Source of the DNA: Podospora comata
Lineage: Eukaryota; Ascomycota; Sordariomycetes; Sordariales; Podosporaceae
Assembly: GCA_017354895.1 (NCBI GenBank)
Contig: CP071495.1
Span: 3,827,001 to 3,891,000 of the forward strand
Reading direction: 5' to 3'
DNA length: 64,000 nucleotides
Shown: piece after piece, positions 22,424-34,300 of the stretch
Position numbering within the stretch: position 1 is the first letter of the stretch
Layout: each line of letters starts with the position of its first letter
Notes under the pieces: model-generated
What the model saw: the letters and a program-made list of their open reading frames with translations, nothing else
The model's database searches: none
What the model was told of the DNA's origin: nothing
Position numbers and translations under genes: made by a program

Positions 22424-23158
22424 CTTAGCTGTTGGGAGTGCCACTACCCCATATCATTCTAAGGGGCAGGTAGGCAGCGCGTAGCTGTTCTGCCCCGGCC
22501 CGGCAAGGCCAGGCGCCTGTTGACTGACGTTTCGCATTTCTCGGGATGTGCAGTGTCGACGTGAAGCTGCCTATTCTAGGAATGGTAGACTCTTAATGGC
22601 CTTGCGAGGATATGAATAGATGGTTGGCTTCTTTGTTCAGATAGGAAGAACCCGGACACCTGCCTTTGATCCCTCTGGGTACCAAGCTGCATCGTATGCA
22701 GGTAAGCTAGTCCCGAGTATATCTCCAATTGGCTACGTACCCACGAAAATAACCCATGACCGATCTTATCTGCGGTTCGCTGCATGGTTTAGTTCTCATT
22801 CTGTGACAAAATCATGGCTAGAGCGGAACCGTCTGTTGTTCCATGTGGTGGTCTCGCTGTGGTCTCGGTGGCACAGACCAGCGGTTACCTGCATTTGAAG
22901 CCCCTGACAAGCAATCGCTCACCTGCTTATTAGCGGCTGTAGATATGGGCGTTAAACTGTGCCGTGTTGGCTACAGGACACCCCGCCGCTTAATCTTGGT
23001 GCATGAAAGTGGGCCCGGCCTTTTTGAAGCTCTCCCTCGCTAGGATTCTCTCAAAAAACAGCTTCCAACAACCATTAGCCATCAATCAATCATCAGGCTT
23101 ACTCCCTCTCATGCTACAACAACACACAATTATTGTATCCTAGAACATCGATCCCGAA
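22424..23158 (+). other. Divergent intergenic region
   Basis: About 0.7 kb between two divergent genes. It has the TATA box of the left gene at its edge and an A/C-rich leader (23060-23158) before the right gene. No coding frame with family resemblance is seen. Confidence 0.45.
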
Positions 23159-24199
23159 ATGGACCTACGGAAACTTCCAGTTCATGCCCTCAACGACCAC
23201 CACCGCCATCTCCTAATCCGAGCCATTTCACGTATTCTCGCGACTGATATCGCTAAGACTACATTCGCACAGATCCTCGATGGACTTCCCACTTCTGAGG
23301 TGGGCGATGACTGCTCGGATGGTGAGCTTCCGGATGGCCATCCCTTGCGCGAAAAACATCGCCAACTTTGTCCTGGCGTGCTGGACAAGGTACGCCAATT
23401 TCGCGACTCATTTCAACCCGAAACCTTAGAAATTGACGCGGAACTTCTGCATTCCTATCAAACTTCGCCGCCCGGCTCTCGAGCCTTTAAGACTCGCCTG
23501 GTAGAGCTTGTTGCTATCCTACTACACCAAGCAGCCGTAATGCTCTTCAAGCTCGACACAAGTCTTCACAAACACGATGGCATCACTGAGTGGGCGCCTC
23601 CAAAGGACGATGACCTATACTGGCGTTTCTACCCAAAAGGCCCTTTCCCAACACTTTTCAGACATCCTTGGTATGTCGACCAAGATCAGTATCCCGACGG
23701 TGTAGCTGATATGGCTGGTTACTGGGCTGAGGCAAGAATTTTGGGGGGTGTGGTGCTATTTGACCGACGCTCCACTGATGACACACCGGAGGCCGACGAA
23801 CACGCGATATATCTCCATCCAAACAGGGGTCTCGTGACTTACCGAATTTGCCGTCTCCTCGAGGGCCAGAAGCGTGCCCTTCTCGACTTCCTGACCGCGG
23901 ACAATCCGGAAGAGTGTCCGCTACCCATCCTTCCAACAGATGAAAATACTCATCGAGTCGATCCGGAGGAACCGCTAGGCTTGACAGGCATCTATCGCAA
24001 CATTTGGGAGCGCAAAGACCTTCCCATTGATGGGCCGGATAGTAGGAACAGAGCTTCGCAAGACTTTCTGAATTTCCCTACCCGTGCCGATCAACTGGCG
24101 GCAAAAAGACGATTACGCTTACGCCGGCAGAGAGAGGCTGAGCTTATGGCTTCATATGACCGTGGGGAAGTCGAGGAAAAGCCAGAAACCTTTGACTGA
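23159..24199 (+). CDS. Unassigned fungal protein next to a STAND gene
   Basis: Single exon, 346 residues, starting MDLRKLPVHALNDHHRHLLI. The middle part (about 160-205) carries a compact aromatic block, DDLYWRFYPKGPFPTLFRHP and WYVDQDQYPDGVADMAGYW, followed by AEARILGGVVLFDR. The C-terminus is a basic, charged helix (AAKRRLRLRRQREAELMASY). I recall similar blocks in uncharacterised proteins of other ascomycetes but know no assigned function. There is no signal peptide or membrane helix. It precedes the large STAND gene by 491 bp on the same strand, so a functional pairing is conceivable. Confidence 0.75.
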   Translation: MDLRKLPVHALNDHHRHLLIRAISRILATDIAKTTFAQILDGLPTSEVGDDCSDGELPDGHPLREKHRQLCPGVLDKVRQFRDSFQPETLEIDAELLHSYQTSPPGSRAFKTRLVELVAILLHQAAVMLFKLDTSLHKHDGITEWAPPKDDDLYWRFYPKGPFPTLFRHPWYVDQDQYPDGVADMAGYWAEARILGGVVLFDRRSTDDTPEADEHAIYLHPNRGLVTYRICRLLEGQKRALLDFLTADNPEECPLPILPTDENTHRVDPEEPLGLTGIYRNIWERKDLPIDGPDSRNRASQDFLNFPTRADQLAAKRRLRLRRQREAELMASYDRGEVEEKPETFD

Positions 24200-24690
24200 G
24201 GAAAGTATGGGTGCCTTCAATAGTGGGAAAGTGGCCACTTCAACTCAAGGTACCCCTGAACGGTCGCATTCATTTAGATCTATCACCAGCTCAGGCTCAG
24301 TAGTCAGTTGTGCGACGTATTGATCGGATAGGTTCCGCAATTCGCATCAATGGTGGCTTCGAATTACGTCGCCTCAATCCACGACGATCCACGTCATGCA
24401 TGGGAATGGAGTTTCCAAAGTCAGTGAATGTTCTGCCAAGGCCCCAGTATATGCAGTCAGCCATCCAAAGCGAGGTCATAGCCAATGAACCAATCGTGTA
24501 GGATATCCGCTTTAACCGCCGTCTCACACTTGCGTGGGGCAGTGTTGGCACCAGATGAGGCTCATCACTACTGAAGAAATTGGCATGCTTCAGGCTCCAT
24601 CCAGCTCATTACGTTCATTCATAAATGGAACCTTAGACGACCACATCATTCCGTCTCCTCGACCCCCTCGATACAAATCAGTTCGCAGTC
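24200..24690 (+). other. Intergenic region
   Basis: 491 bp between two same-strand genes, presumably the terminator of the first and the promoter and leader of the second. No gene or clear signal is seen. Confidence 0.4.
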
Positions 24691-27600
24691 ATGGCCAATA
24701 TGTTTGCGGACCCGGAAATAGTCAAGCTCTGGAACGAAGCAGTCGCTGCACACCGCGAAAAAACCAAAGTCGACTTGGAGAGCACGGCCAACAAGGAGAA
24801 AACCACCATCTTTGTTTCCTTTTGGAATAGCATTCGACCAAAGAAGACATCATCACTGGTTTCTACAAAGGGCACCAAGCACCAAGATCACGACGACGAC
24901 GACGAAAAGCCCATCAAACCCGAGCAACAGCAAGTCGACGAGTTGGTCGACAAACTCACAGCCGAACATGAGCAATTCCAGTCGCTTCGCAATGATGGCG
25001 GGAAGATCGACAAGATTCGGCATGGCCTGGGGAAATTTGCCTCGGCCATGGCTGGCGTCGGTCCGGTCCTTGAAAGGCTTGCCGAAGACACGCCCGCAGC
25101 GATAGTTGCCGTCGCATTTACACACATCATGACCTCCTTCACCGAGGTGTCAGCCGATCTTGACCTCATACAAAATCTTTTCGTGATAATGAGGTCCTTT
25201 GCCGAGAGACTAGGCCTCCTTAAGAGAGTGCCGGAGGAGCAGCGGTTCCGCAACTTGATTCTCAAGACTTTCACTCACATGCTAGAGTTCTGCACCCGAG
25301 CCCACATGCGCCTCAAGAAGGACCAGTACCGAGTCAAAGAATGGGCGAAGGCTCTGTTCCGAGGACAAGATAATGAGCTCAAAGAAGCCTATGACCGAGT
25401 CGTCACAGCCATTGACGACATGGGTTCCGCCATCGTCGCCCAGACTTTGGCTTCGGTGCTTGACTTTGAGGACAAGACCGAGAGGATGCTGCAGCGGGGC
25501 TTCTCCCGGATGGACAGTGGTTTCAGAAGGGTAAACAGCGGTCTATCTGTAGTCCTGAGCAACCAGCGCTACGAGTCGCAGCGCGGACAGAGGCGAGACG
25601 AGGAGCAACGCGGTTTCCGAGAAGAGATCCGCCAGCACAATGATAGAATCTTCAACATTCTTGTGGGAAAGAACGCCAAGTCGACTGGCGGCTCCGATGC
25701 TAGGAGATACAACTCCCTCGCCATCATCACAAAATCATTATTTACTGGCGCCGAAGAGCTAATCCAGCAGAGATGGGTGAAAATGGAGAGAGAGTTCGTC
25801 AAGAATACATTTGCTTGGTTCAATGACGACTTTGAGAAATTGAAGACCATGGACGGCGGCGTGTGGTACATTGGTGGAAAGTCCGGCATGGGAAAAAGCT
25901 TCTTCTCTTTTGCTATCTACTCCCGTCTCGCCCTGGAGTTCGAGAACGACCCGTTCACATCTGTGGCGTCATTCATCTTCGATGAGAACTTTGAGAAACT
26001 GGAAAGAGTGGATAATGTGCTTTACTTCTGTTCAGCCCAGATCGCCTCAACGGACAACAGCTATCGCCAGCACATTCAGAGCTTGGTTGACGACGACGAG
26101 AAGGGAGAGTGGAAGAAGGATGCCTGGGACAAGTTGTACGGCTCAACATTCGTCAGAACCGCTACACAAGGCAGGCGGCTTTACCTCGTCTTGGACGGAA
26201 TCGACCAACTGGAGAACGATCAGCTTAGTCGTCTTTCCCGCTACATCAAACAAGCCGCAGGATTGCGTATCACCTTTGTGATTTCCGGTACCCTGGATTT
26301 GAAGAGACGCCTTCCCAGAGTTGACCACACAATCACGCTAGATCAAGCGGTCTTGTCTAGTGACTTCAAACTGCTGACACAGTCCCGTGTCGAGATGTAC
26401 CCAGGGCTTGTGGGACTTCGATCCTCACTGAAACGCAAGCTCTGCTCGGCGATGGAAATGTCTGCCGACTCATTCTTCTACGTCAACTACATGCTTCGGC
26501 AACTCAACACGATGAAGATTGCGTCTTTGATAGAAAGCTCGCTCAGGCCAGTTGCGCTTCCCAAGAATACCGATGCTATCTACCATCAACTATTTCAGGA
26601 ATGTGAGCAATACTACACAAACATCAACGAGAAGAGGGCATTGGGCTATCTTTTTACCTGGCTTGCGTACTCGTACGATCGTGTGAGCCTTGATGCTGCG
26701 CAGAAACTTGTCGACTTGGTACTCGTTGCTGTGCTCGGCGACAGGAAGCTCCATTTGGACATCAAGACTGAGATCTTGGGAAGATTAGCAAAGTGAGTTT
26801 TAACCCAGACTCTTTAGACCGCCAAAGCTAACACGTTTGATGTTCAGAATTCTCTCCTTCTCGGAACCCGAGGATAACACCCTGTACCCTGAAAGTCCTG
26901 ACGTCGACGACGACAACAATGATGGTATCCCCCGTTTTCCCAACAGAAAAGAAACCACCGTACCGGAAGTGCTGGTAAGCTTCCAACAACACTCACTGCG
27001 AGACTATTTTATTAGACGTCATGATCCCGCAACGAGCAGTGACTTGCAGCCCACAGAGCACCAGGCGCGCCTCATGATGTTCAAACTAACCACAACCATA
27101 CTCACCACTCCAAAGGCGGCACAAAACCCATCCCTTGTCTCCGTGGCAACGAAATACGCCTTTTATCACCTGGTCGAAGCACAGCCCTTGAGCTCACCCG
27201 AGGAAGTCAAAGCAGTGGCTGAGGACCTATACGCTCTTCTCGGCTGCGGCGATGGTGCATTGAGAACAATCGAAGGCCAATTCGAGTTTCAGCAAGACTC
27301 GGAAGATGTTGAGGACTTTTGCAGCATCTTTGGCTTCACGAGGGATGAAGTTAACGAGGTCCTCGCTGCCCTCTTGGCGATTGGCTCACAAGTGTCTAAG
27401 CTACCAGCCCAACATCAGTTGTCTGAGAAGGAGTCACGTTGGGTCAGTTCCACTTTGAGGAACAGCGACTCAATCTTCATCACAGTTGCTATGGGGCATG
27501 TGCGGAACTGGTTGGACAGCGACAAGACTGTTACTTCCAGTAAAGCTTTTGCGGGTTTCCGCTTTGCGCATGTGGCTCTCTGTTCGCTCACGGCACCGGC

Positions 27601-29515
27601 ACTCCGAAGCCTGATCCAAGGGCCGCAACTAGAGCTGAAAAGAGGAGAGATTGACTCGGGGGTCAACATATGGCCGGATGAAGACTTTGAGGCAGTGGCG
27701 ACTATCGGCCGTTATCCGCAACCACTTGGTCCACAAGAATACAAACAGATCTCCAAGGCCCTTCACTACGATCTCCGCAACATGGGCGCACAGAGGGCGG
27801 CAGAGAAAGGCCTCAAACTGGCCAAAGATTCTCGCGACATCTTCGACCTCCGCTATCGCATCGCTCGTGCCAGGTTCGATGAGTGGGTGTATCCTGAACA
27901 CGAAAGCAGCGGCCCGGGGGTGACACCGGAAGCTGTTCTGGCTGCTTGGAACCTCTGTCTCAGTGATATCCCGCCTGTTGATCCAAAAGACCAACCTTTT
28001 AAGAACATGCTCAACGCAGCCTATCAAATGAAGGCACGCGTGGAAAGCACCCTGGACGCTCACCACCGAGATGCGCTCGCCTCCATGCAGATGGCAGCCA
28101 CTTTCCAAACCACCGAGTCTTGCACGCGCGTGTTTGAAGAACTCGTCGTGGCCTTCGGTGATAAGAAGCTTTACGCTGAGATTATCCAGCTTCTCAAGGC
28201 TCTCTCAGAATGGTCCAACCCTCTCACCATCCGCTGCACAGATGTAACACACCGCCATATCCACCGCGCCGCCATGGCCACCGACGAAAAGTCTTTTGTC
28301 CGGAAGCTCTACGTCGAAGCCGCCTCTTCAGATACCCTAGCCGAAGACACGTCAACAGAGGAATCTGACATCCGAATCTGGCTCTCCCTGTTTGACCGCT
28401 TTGTCATGAACGAGCCGCGCAAGGCCCAGAACCAGCTGCTCAAGCTTGTCCAGAACCCGCCCAGCAAGATCTCGTTCTTTGCCTCAGAAAGGGCGGCAAG
28501 ACATCTGGCAGACATCTACCTCGAGGAGTTCCGCATATCCCGCAGCTTGTCCTACAAGCTAGGTGTCCTGACGGACATGGAGAGCACGGTCGTCCAAATG
28601 CTCAAAGACAGGCTGGGTCTGGAGTTCAAGCCCAAGCTTTCCAAGACGAGCACCATTGTATTGGCAGTCATGCGCCGCAAGGTTGGGCCGGCGGAGCAGT
28701 TCTACAACGATCTCAACGATAGCTTTGAGGCGTGCTGCCAGGCTCTGACTGATGGAACTGAGGTCAACGACGCCCCTAGTTTGAGGCTGCTGGCAAAGGT
28801 GCTTTCGGTGCTGGTGCTACCGCCACCAGGCAGAATCGGAGAGAGCCTGTTGAAGGAGGACGCGCAGGTTGCGTTGAGCTGCCAGTTTTATTTGCTGCCT
28901 TCTGCCGGTGGAGTCAGTACTGAGCGGCCGTCGCAGCAGCAAGTTACGAAAGTCGACAGGGCGCTGTCATCAAAGAGGATAACGTCACCAAAGGGAACAA
29001 ACTCGCCCAGGAGGATGGACTCGCCGAAGCGGACGGTCTCGCCGGCCAAGGCTACTGTTCTGGTGCAAAAGCCAGAGGGGAAATACGCATTCAACAAGTC
29101 TGCGGGCTTGGAGTGCGCCATGTGCAGCAAGATCCTGACCGACTTTTCACAGGGGAAGGTTTACACGTGTGTTTACTGCACCAATGTGGATTTGTGTGAG
29201 GAATGCTACCGGGTGAGGGAGAGCCACTACGACACCGCGGGGATTCTCGAGAATGGTGATGTTATCTCGCCCTCGGCAGCTGGTGTAAACGGCAAGGCGG
29301 GAGTAATTGCAAAGAGGCCAGTGAACGACTATGTCGAGGTCTGTCCTTGGGGCCATATGCTGGTTGAGTCACCCGTGAAGGGGTGGAAGGGTGTGCGTAA
29401 GGATGGTGTGTTGGAGTATGGTGGGGAGGAGATCAAATTTAGTGATTGGCTGGAAGGGTTAAAGGGACGGTGGGAGAGGGCCTGGTGGCGGTATTGGAGG
29501 GAGGTTGAACAATGA
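24691..29515 (+). CDS. STAND protein: Goodbye-like domain, NACHT-type P-loop, C-terminal ZZ-like finger
   Basis: Exons 24691..26792 and 26848..29515 (55-bp intron in a Lys codon), 1,589 residues. The start, DPEIVKLWNEAVAAHREKTKVD, matches the opening of the fungal STAND N-terminal Goodbye domain, and the next 200 residues are helical. The P-loop GGKSGMGKS lies near residue 393 and Walker B LYLVLDGIDQL near 497, so this is a P-loop signalling ATPase of NACHT/NLR type. A long helical region follows, apparently in place of ankyrin, WD40 or clear TPR repeats. Near 1420-1440 there are several Ser-Pro-Lys/Arg repeats. At about 1455-1490 the spacing CAMC...CVYC...CEEC fits a ZZ-type zinc finger. The likely role is an immune-like or heterokaryon-incompatibility receptor whose N-terminal domain is the effector; this is inferred from architecture. 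Confidence 0.82.
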
Positions 29516-29867
29516 GCGATACACACGACTCTCAAGGGGTTGACAATGCGGGCTTGTGGGGCCAGCTACTCGTTGAGCCCCTGAACCCCTGAATCTCTAA
29601 CAATATTGCTTTAGCCAGGATTTGTTGCTTGTCAACAGAATCACTATTTTGACAGTTATGAGCCCAATATTCTACCAATGAAAACAAGAACTGAATCTCT
29701 GTTCGCTTGAAGTCTTTTGGAATGTGTGCTGTGTTGCCTTACACCTATAGGTACCTGGAAAAAGCACAGAGTGACGTCATCCATTTCGTCCAATCTCTGC
29801 TTGTTGAACCACATCATACTGGTAGACTTTCCCCTCAGTTGCTGGACTGTTGACCGTATCAGCCATT
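29516..29867 (+). other. Intergenic region
   Basis: 352 bp between the STAND gene and the pyrophosphatase gene, with one exact AGGTACCT palindrome at 29749. It is presumably terminator plus promoter; no gene is seen. Confidence 0.4.
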
Positions 29868-30976
29868 ATGGACTCGTCCAAACCACAATACTCGCTCCGC
29901 CGAGTCGGCCACCCCTTCACCAAGGACTACAAGGTGTATTTTGAGCGCAATGCCGACAAAATCGCTGTTTCTCCATTCCATGACATCCCACTGCATCACG
30001 ATGAAGCCCGGAACGTGTTCAATATGGTGGTTGAAGTGCCAAGATGGACGAATGCCAAGTTTGAGGTAACCCTTTGATCACAATGACCAAGACATCCCCA
30101 ACCACGATGCTGACGAAAATTCCATCCAGATATCAAGAGGCAAGAGCATGAACCCCATCACACAAGACACCTTGGATGGAAACCCACGATTCACGAGAAG
30201 TTGCTTTCCTTACAAAGGGTACATATGGAACTATGGTGCTCTTCCTCAGGTGTGCCACTCATAGTCCTCTGCGAGTGCAGGGCTGACAACTCAAGATAGA
30301 CATGGGAAGACCCGCACTACACAGACCCCGACACTGATGCCAAGGGTGATAATGATCCCATCGACGCCTGTGAGATCGGCCGTGCGATAGCGAAAACTGG
30401 AGACGTCAAACAAGTAAAGATTCTTGGAGTCCTAGGCCTGCTGGATGAAGGCGAGACAGACTGGAAGCTGATTGTTATCGATGTGACTGACCCGTTGGCC
30501 GACAAATTGCACGACATTAACGACGTAGAGAACCATCTGCCGGGACTGTTGGATGCGACAAGAGACTGGTTCAGGATCTACATGGTTCCTAATGGGTACC
30601 CTCCGAATGAATATGCGTTGGAGGGCAAGTTCATGGACAAGCCGTACGCCCTCAAGGTTGTGAAGGAGTGCAGTGAGGCGTGGAGAAGATTGGTGCATGG
30701 GAAGGTTGAGAAGGGGGGTATCTCGCTGTGAGTTTTTCTGTTTCACCGTGGATGCACAGCATTGACAAATTTTTCAGACACAACACAACTCTGTCAGGCA
30801 CACCTGGAAAGTTGGATCCCGAGGATGTCGGTTTGCCGGCTGATGAGAATCTCTCTCCTGCGCCGGTTCCGCAAGAATTGGAGGAGTGGTTCTATGTTGA
30901 CCGAGAAAGACTTGAAGATGACAAGAAACTCGTGCATGGGGATGGTAGCTTGTACATTACATTGGACCTGGCATAG
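29868..30976 (+). CDS. Soluble inorganic pyrophosphatase (family I)
   Basis: Hydrolyses pyrophosphate to phosphate with Mg2+. Exons 29868..30065, 30130..30249, 30300..30727 and 30778..30976; 314 residues. Conserved marks are [34 protein letters not shown], the metal-binding [12 protein letters not shown], and [20 protein letters not shown]. The C-terminal WFYVDRERL matches the WFF end of the yeast enzyme, followed by a 25-residue extension. Catalytic aspartates appear intact. Differences from the most conserved housekeeping form (for example Ala-Cys in DACEIG where yeast has Val-Leu) leave open that this is a second paralogue, so the symbol is left empty. Confidence 0.92.
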
Positions 30977-31350
30977 AGTATGCAAGAGCCGGTGGGTGGG
31001 GTTAGCTACCTGGCTAGTTCTGTTATTCCTGATTCAAGCTTGGCAAGTGACGTCACCAATGCAGTTCATGTTTGCAGCACTTCAGCATTTCTTCCACTTG
31101 CACTCCGCTGCAGCTGTCGACTGCCCGTGCATGAATTAGCCAGTCAATCTCGGAACTCGGCTCACTCAATGGCATGTTTCATACCTGCTTTGAGTGCTTG
31201 CCTTGGTACCCAGCCCAGTGACGACACCCGTGTCACCAACACCTTGGAATCAACCTATTCCAACTCATTTATTGTTCTCATTTATTTTCCTTCTCAGTTG
31301 AACTACCTACTCAACGCTAGTATCACTCTACCGTTGACAACTACCTACAA
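30977..31350 (+). other. Intergenic region
   Basis: 374 bp, promoter and leader of the SMP/C2 gene. Pyrimidine-rich tracts lie at 31270-31300 and a CTACC-rich leader lies before the ATG. No gene is seen. Confidence 0.4.
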
Positions 31351-34300
31351 ATGGACGAGTTTGAAGAACGCGGCCCCCGCCGCGCCCATGGCGGTCCATA
31401 CACATCCAAACACCCAGTCCCGACCATTAGAGGATACCGTGAACACCGTGCTGAGATCAAGCAGCGCCAGGAGCAGGCCGCTGCCAATGAAATCGAGGCC
31501 ATTCCCACAGGTGACAACAATCCAGACGACCCAGACGACAACACGACCCATCCAGCCGCCGGTGGCATCGACTCAGCAAACGGCAATACTGATTTAAAGT
31601 CCAAAGGCAAGCGAGCCTATCAATCCATCAAAACCATCGCCAAAGATGAGGATCAAAACCGTGACAAGCAAACGCCCTACCGGTCAGTCAATCGACACAC
31701 CATCCCACAAGACGAAAGAGAGGCACTCAAACAGCAATCAGATGCCGATGAAACTTCCGGCCAAGAGACAGCAACTGACGGGGATGACGAGCTGGAAACT
31801 GATCCAAAGGAAAAGTCCGCAACAGAAACCGCGGCTGCGACTATCTCACCGAAAGAAAAGCGCAAAGCGATGAAGAAGGCACACAAGGGGAAGAAGCGAA
31901 GAAAGGGAAGAAAGGTTACCGATCCGGTGACGCATTTACCGGTGGTGATCCACGACATGACGGACGGGGATTTGAAAGCCGTGGGGTCGGACTCAGGGAT
32001 GTCGGGGTTATCAAGTGATGATGAGGGTGGAGATGAGGAGCTGATGCAGGGACTGTTCCCGCCGCCGGACTTGAAGCACACGAAGAAGGAGTTGGGTAGG
32101 GTATACAGGAAGGCGATGAGTGTCTACGGCATCGCCATTGGGGTGATTCTCGGGTTGGTGGTGTTAGGCCTAGGGTGGGGAGCGGTCCTTGAACAACGAC
32201 AGAACTGGACACAGTCCACTTTCATCACAGCAACCGCCGTCATTGCAGTCACAGCTCTTGCTACCATCGGACTCGCGCAAGGTCTCTCATTCTGGATCTC
32301 GAAGAAAGTCGACCAAATTCTAGAAGATCAAGTTTGGGACGCGGATCGAGAACAAGAGATGTCGCTAAACAACAGATCATCCGACAATCTACCCGAGTCT
32401 GTTGCCTGGCTCAACTCGCTGCTCGGTTCCATTTGGCCACTCATCAACCCCGACCTATTTGCCTCCCTGATCGATACACTGGAAGATGTCATGCAAGCCT
32501 CCCTCCCCAAAGTCATCAGGATGGTGAGTGTGGATGACATCGGTCAAGGCAGCGAAGGTGTGCGCATCTTGGGTGTCAAATGGCTGCCCACGGCCAAAGC
32601 AGCCGAGTCAGTGAGCCATGACGATGGGGATGGAGAAGAAGAAATGGAGGCCGAGGAAGGGGATTTTGTCAACTTGGAACTGGCATTTGCATACCGGGCG
32701 CAGAAGTCGGGGAAGACGATCAAGTCCAAGGCGAAAAACGCCCACCTGTACCTCAAATTCTACCTGCCTGGTGGGCTGGCTGTGCCTGTTTGGGTGGAAC
32801 TGAAGGGGTTGGTGGGTGTGATGAGGTTCAGGCTGCAGCTTACCCCTGATCCGCCATTCTTTGAGCTCTGCACTCTCACCTTCTTGGGGCAACCCAGGGC
32901 AGACATCTCTTGTGTACCGCTGTCGAAGCACAATCTCAACCTCATGAACGTGCCCTTGATCTCAGGATTCGTGCAGTCGGCTATGGATGCAGCATTGGCG
33001 GAATACGTTGCTCCCAAGTCACTGACGCTGAACCTCAAGGACATGCTTGTCGGGGACGACTTCAAGAAGGACACCGTCTCCAGGGGCGTCGTGGCGGTGC
33101 ATATCGATCGGGCCAGGGGGTTCAAGGAGGGTGATAGTGGCTTGGGTTTTATCAAGCCTGGCTCCAGCGATTCGTATGTCTCGGTTTCTTGGGGAAAGTT
33201 TGGGAAGCCGGTTGGTTCGACGCGAATCATCAAGAGCGACCAATCGCCAAACTGGAACGAGTGGATATTTGTGCTGGTGTCGCCAGATGAGATCAACGCG
33301 GAGGAAACACTCAGGATTCAGCTCTGGGACTCGGACAAGCATACCGCCGATGACGATTTGGGAAAGGTGGAAGTGACTCTGAAGGAGTTGATGCACGGCC
33401 AAGACACGAGAAATAAGATGTGTGAGAGGGAGGATGACCTGCACGCGGACGATCCTGACGAGAAGCTGCCGGGGCAGTTGAAGTGGTCGGTGGGGTACTT
33501 TTCCAAGGCACATATCCAACAGTGCCAACTTGACCGACAAACCGTCGACCCATCGATTCGGACCGTTGAGGATCTGAAGAAGAAAACCAAGGAGCAGACA
33601 AAGCACAAGCTGAGAGAGGCGCTTGACGCCGGCTCAGAAGAAGAAACGGACGAACTAGCCCAGCAAGAGGTACAGGATCTGAAAGAGATGGAGGATATGA
33701 TGATCATCTCTGCTCCTCCCCCACAAGGATATCCGAGCGGAATCTTGAGTATCCAGATTCACAACATCACGGGGCTGGAGGTGGCCAAGCTCAACCGCGA
33801 CCGTTCGGCCGATTCAAATTCGGGCGGAAACCAGATTGAGGAAGAAGGGGAGGCTGGGGACGGGGATGCACCCGACGGCTACTGCACCATCATCCTCAAC
33901 CATGTCCAGGTGTACAAGACCAGAACGAAGCCTAAAAATGCGCATCCCTTCTTCAACGCCGGAACGGAGCGGTTTATCAGGGACTGGAAGACTGCCGAGG
34001 TTATGATCTCTGTCAGAGATAGTCGAGAAGGGGAGAGCGATCCTCTTTTGGGAGTGGTGTACCTGCCATTGCGAAAGGTCTTTGCCGACAGGAGCCAAGT
34101 CATGGGAACATGGCCTCTTGCGGGTGGGATCGGCTATGGCCGTGTCAGGGTCAGCATGGTCTGGAGGAGCGTGAAGCTGAACATGGTCAAGGAAATTGGG
34201 ACCGGATGGGAGTATGGGACTTTGGAGGTCAAAGTACCCATCAAGCCTGCGGGTGGATTGGATCAGGAGCTCATGAAGAAGTGGAACAAAATAAAGATTA

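Noticed and set aside
22367-22444. Longer N-terminus for the HEIVH protein
   Set aside because: It would place a perfect TATAAAAG promoter motif inside the coding sequence.
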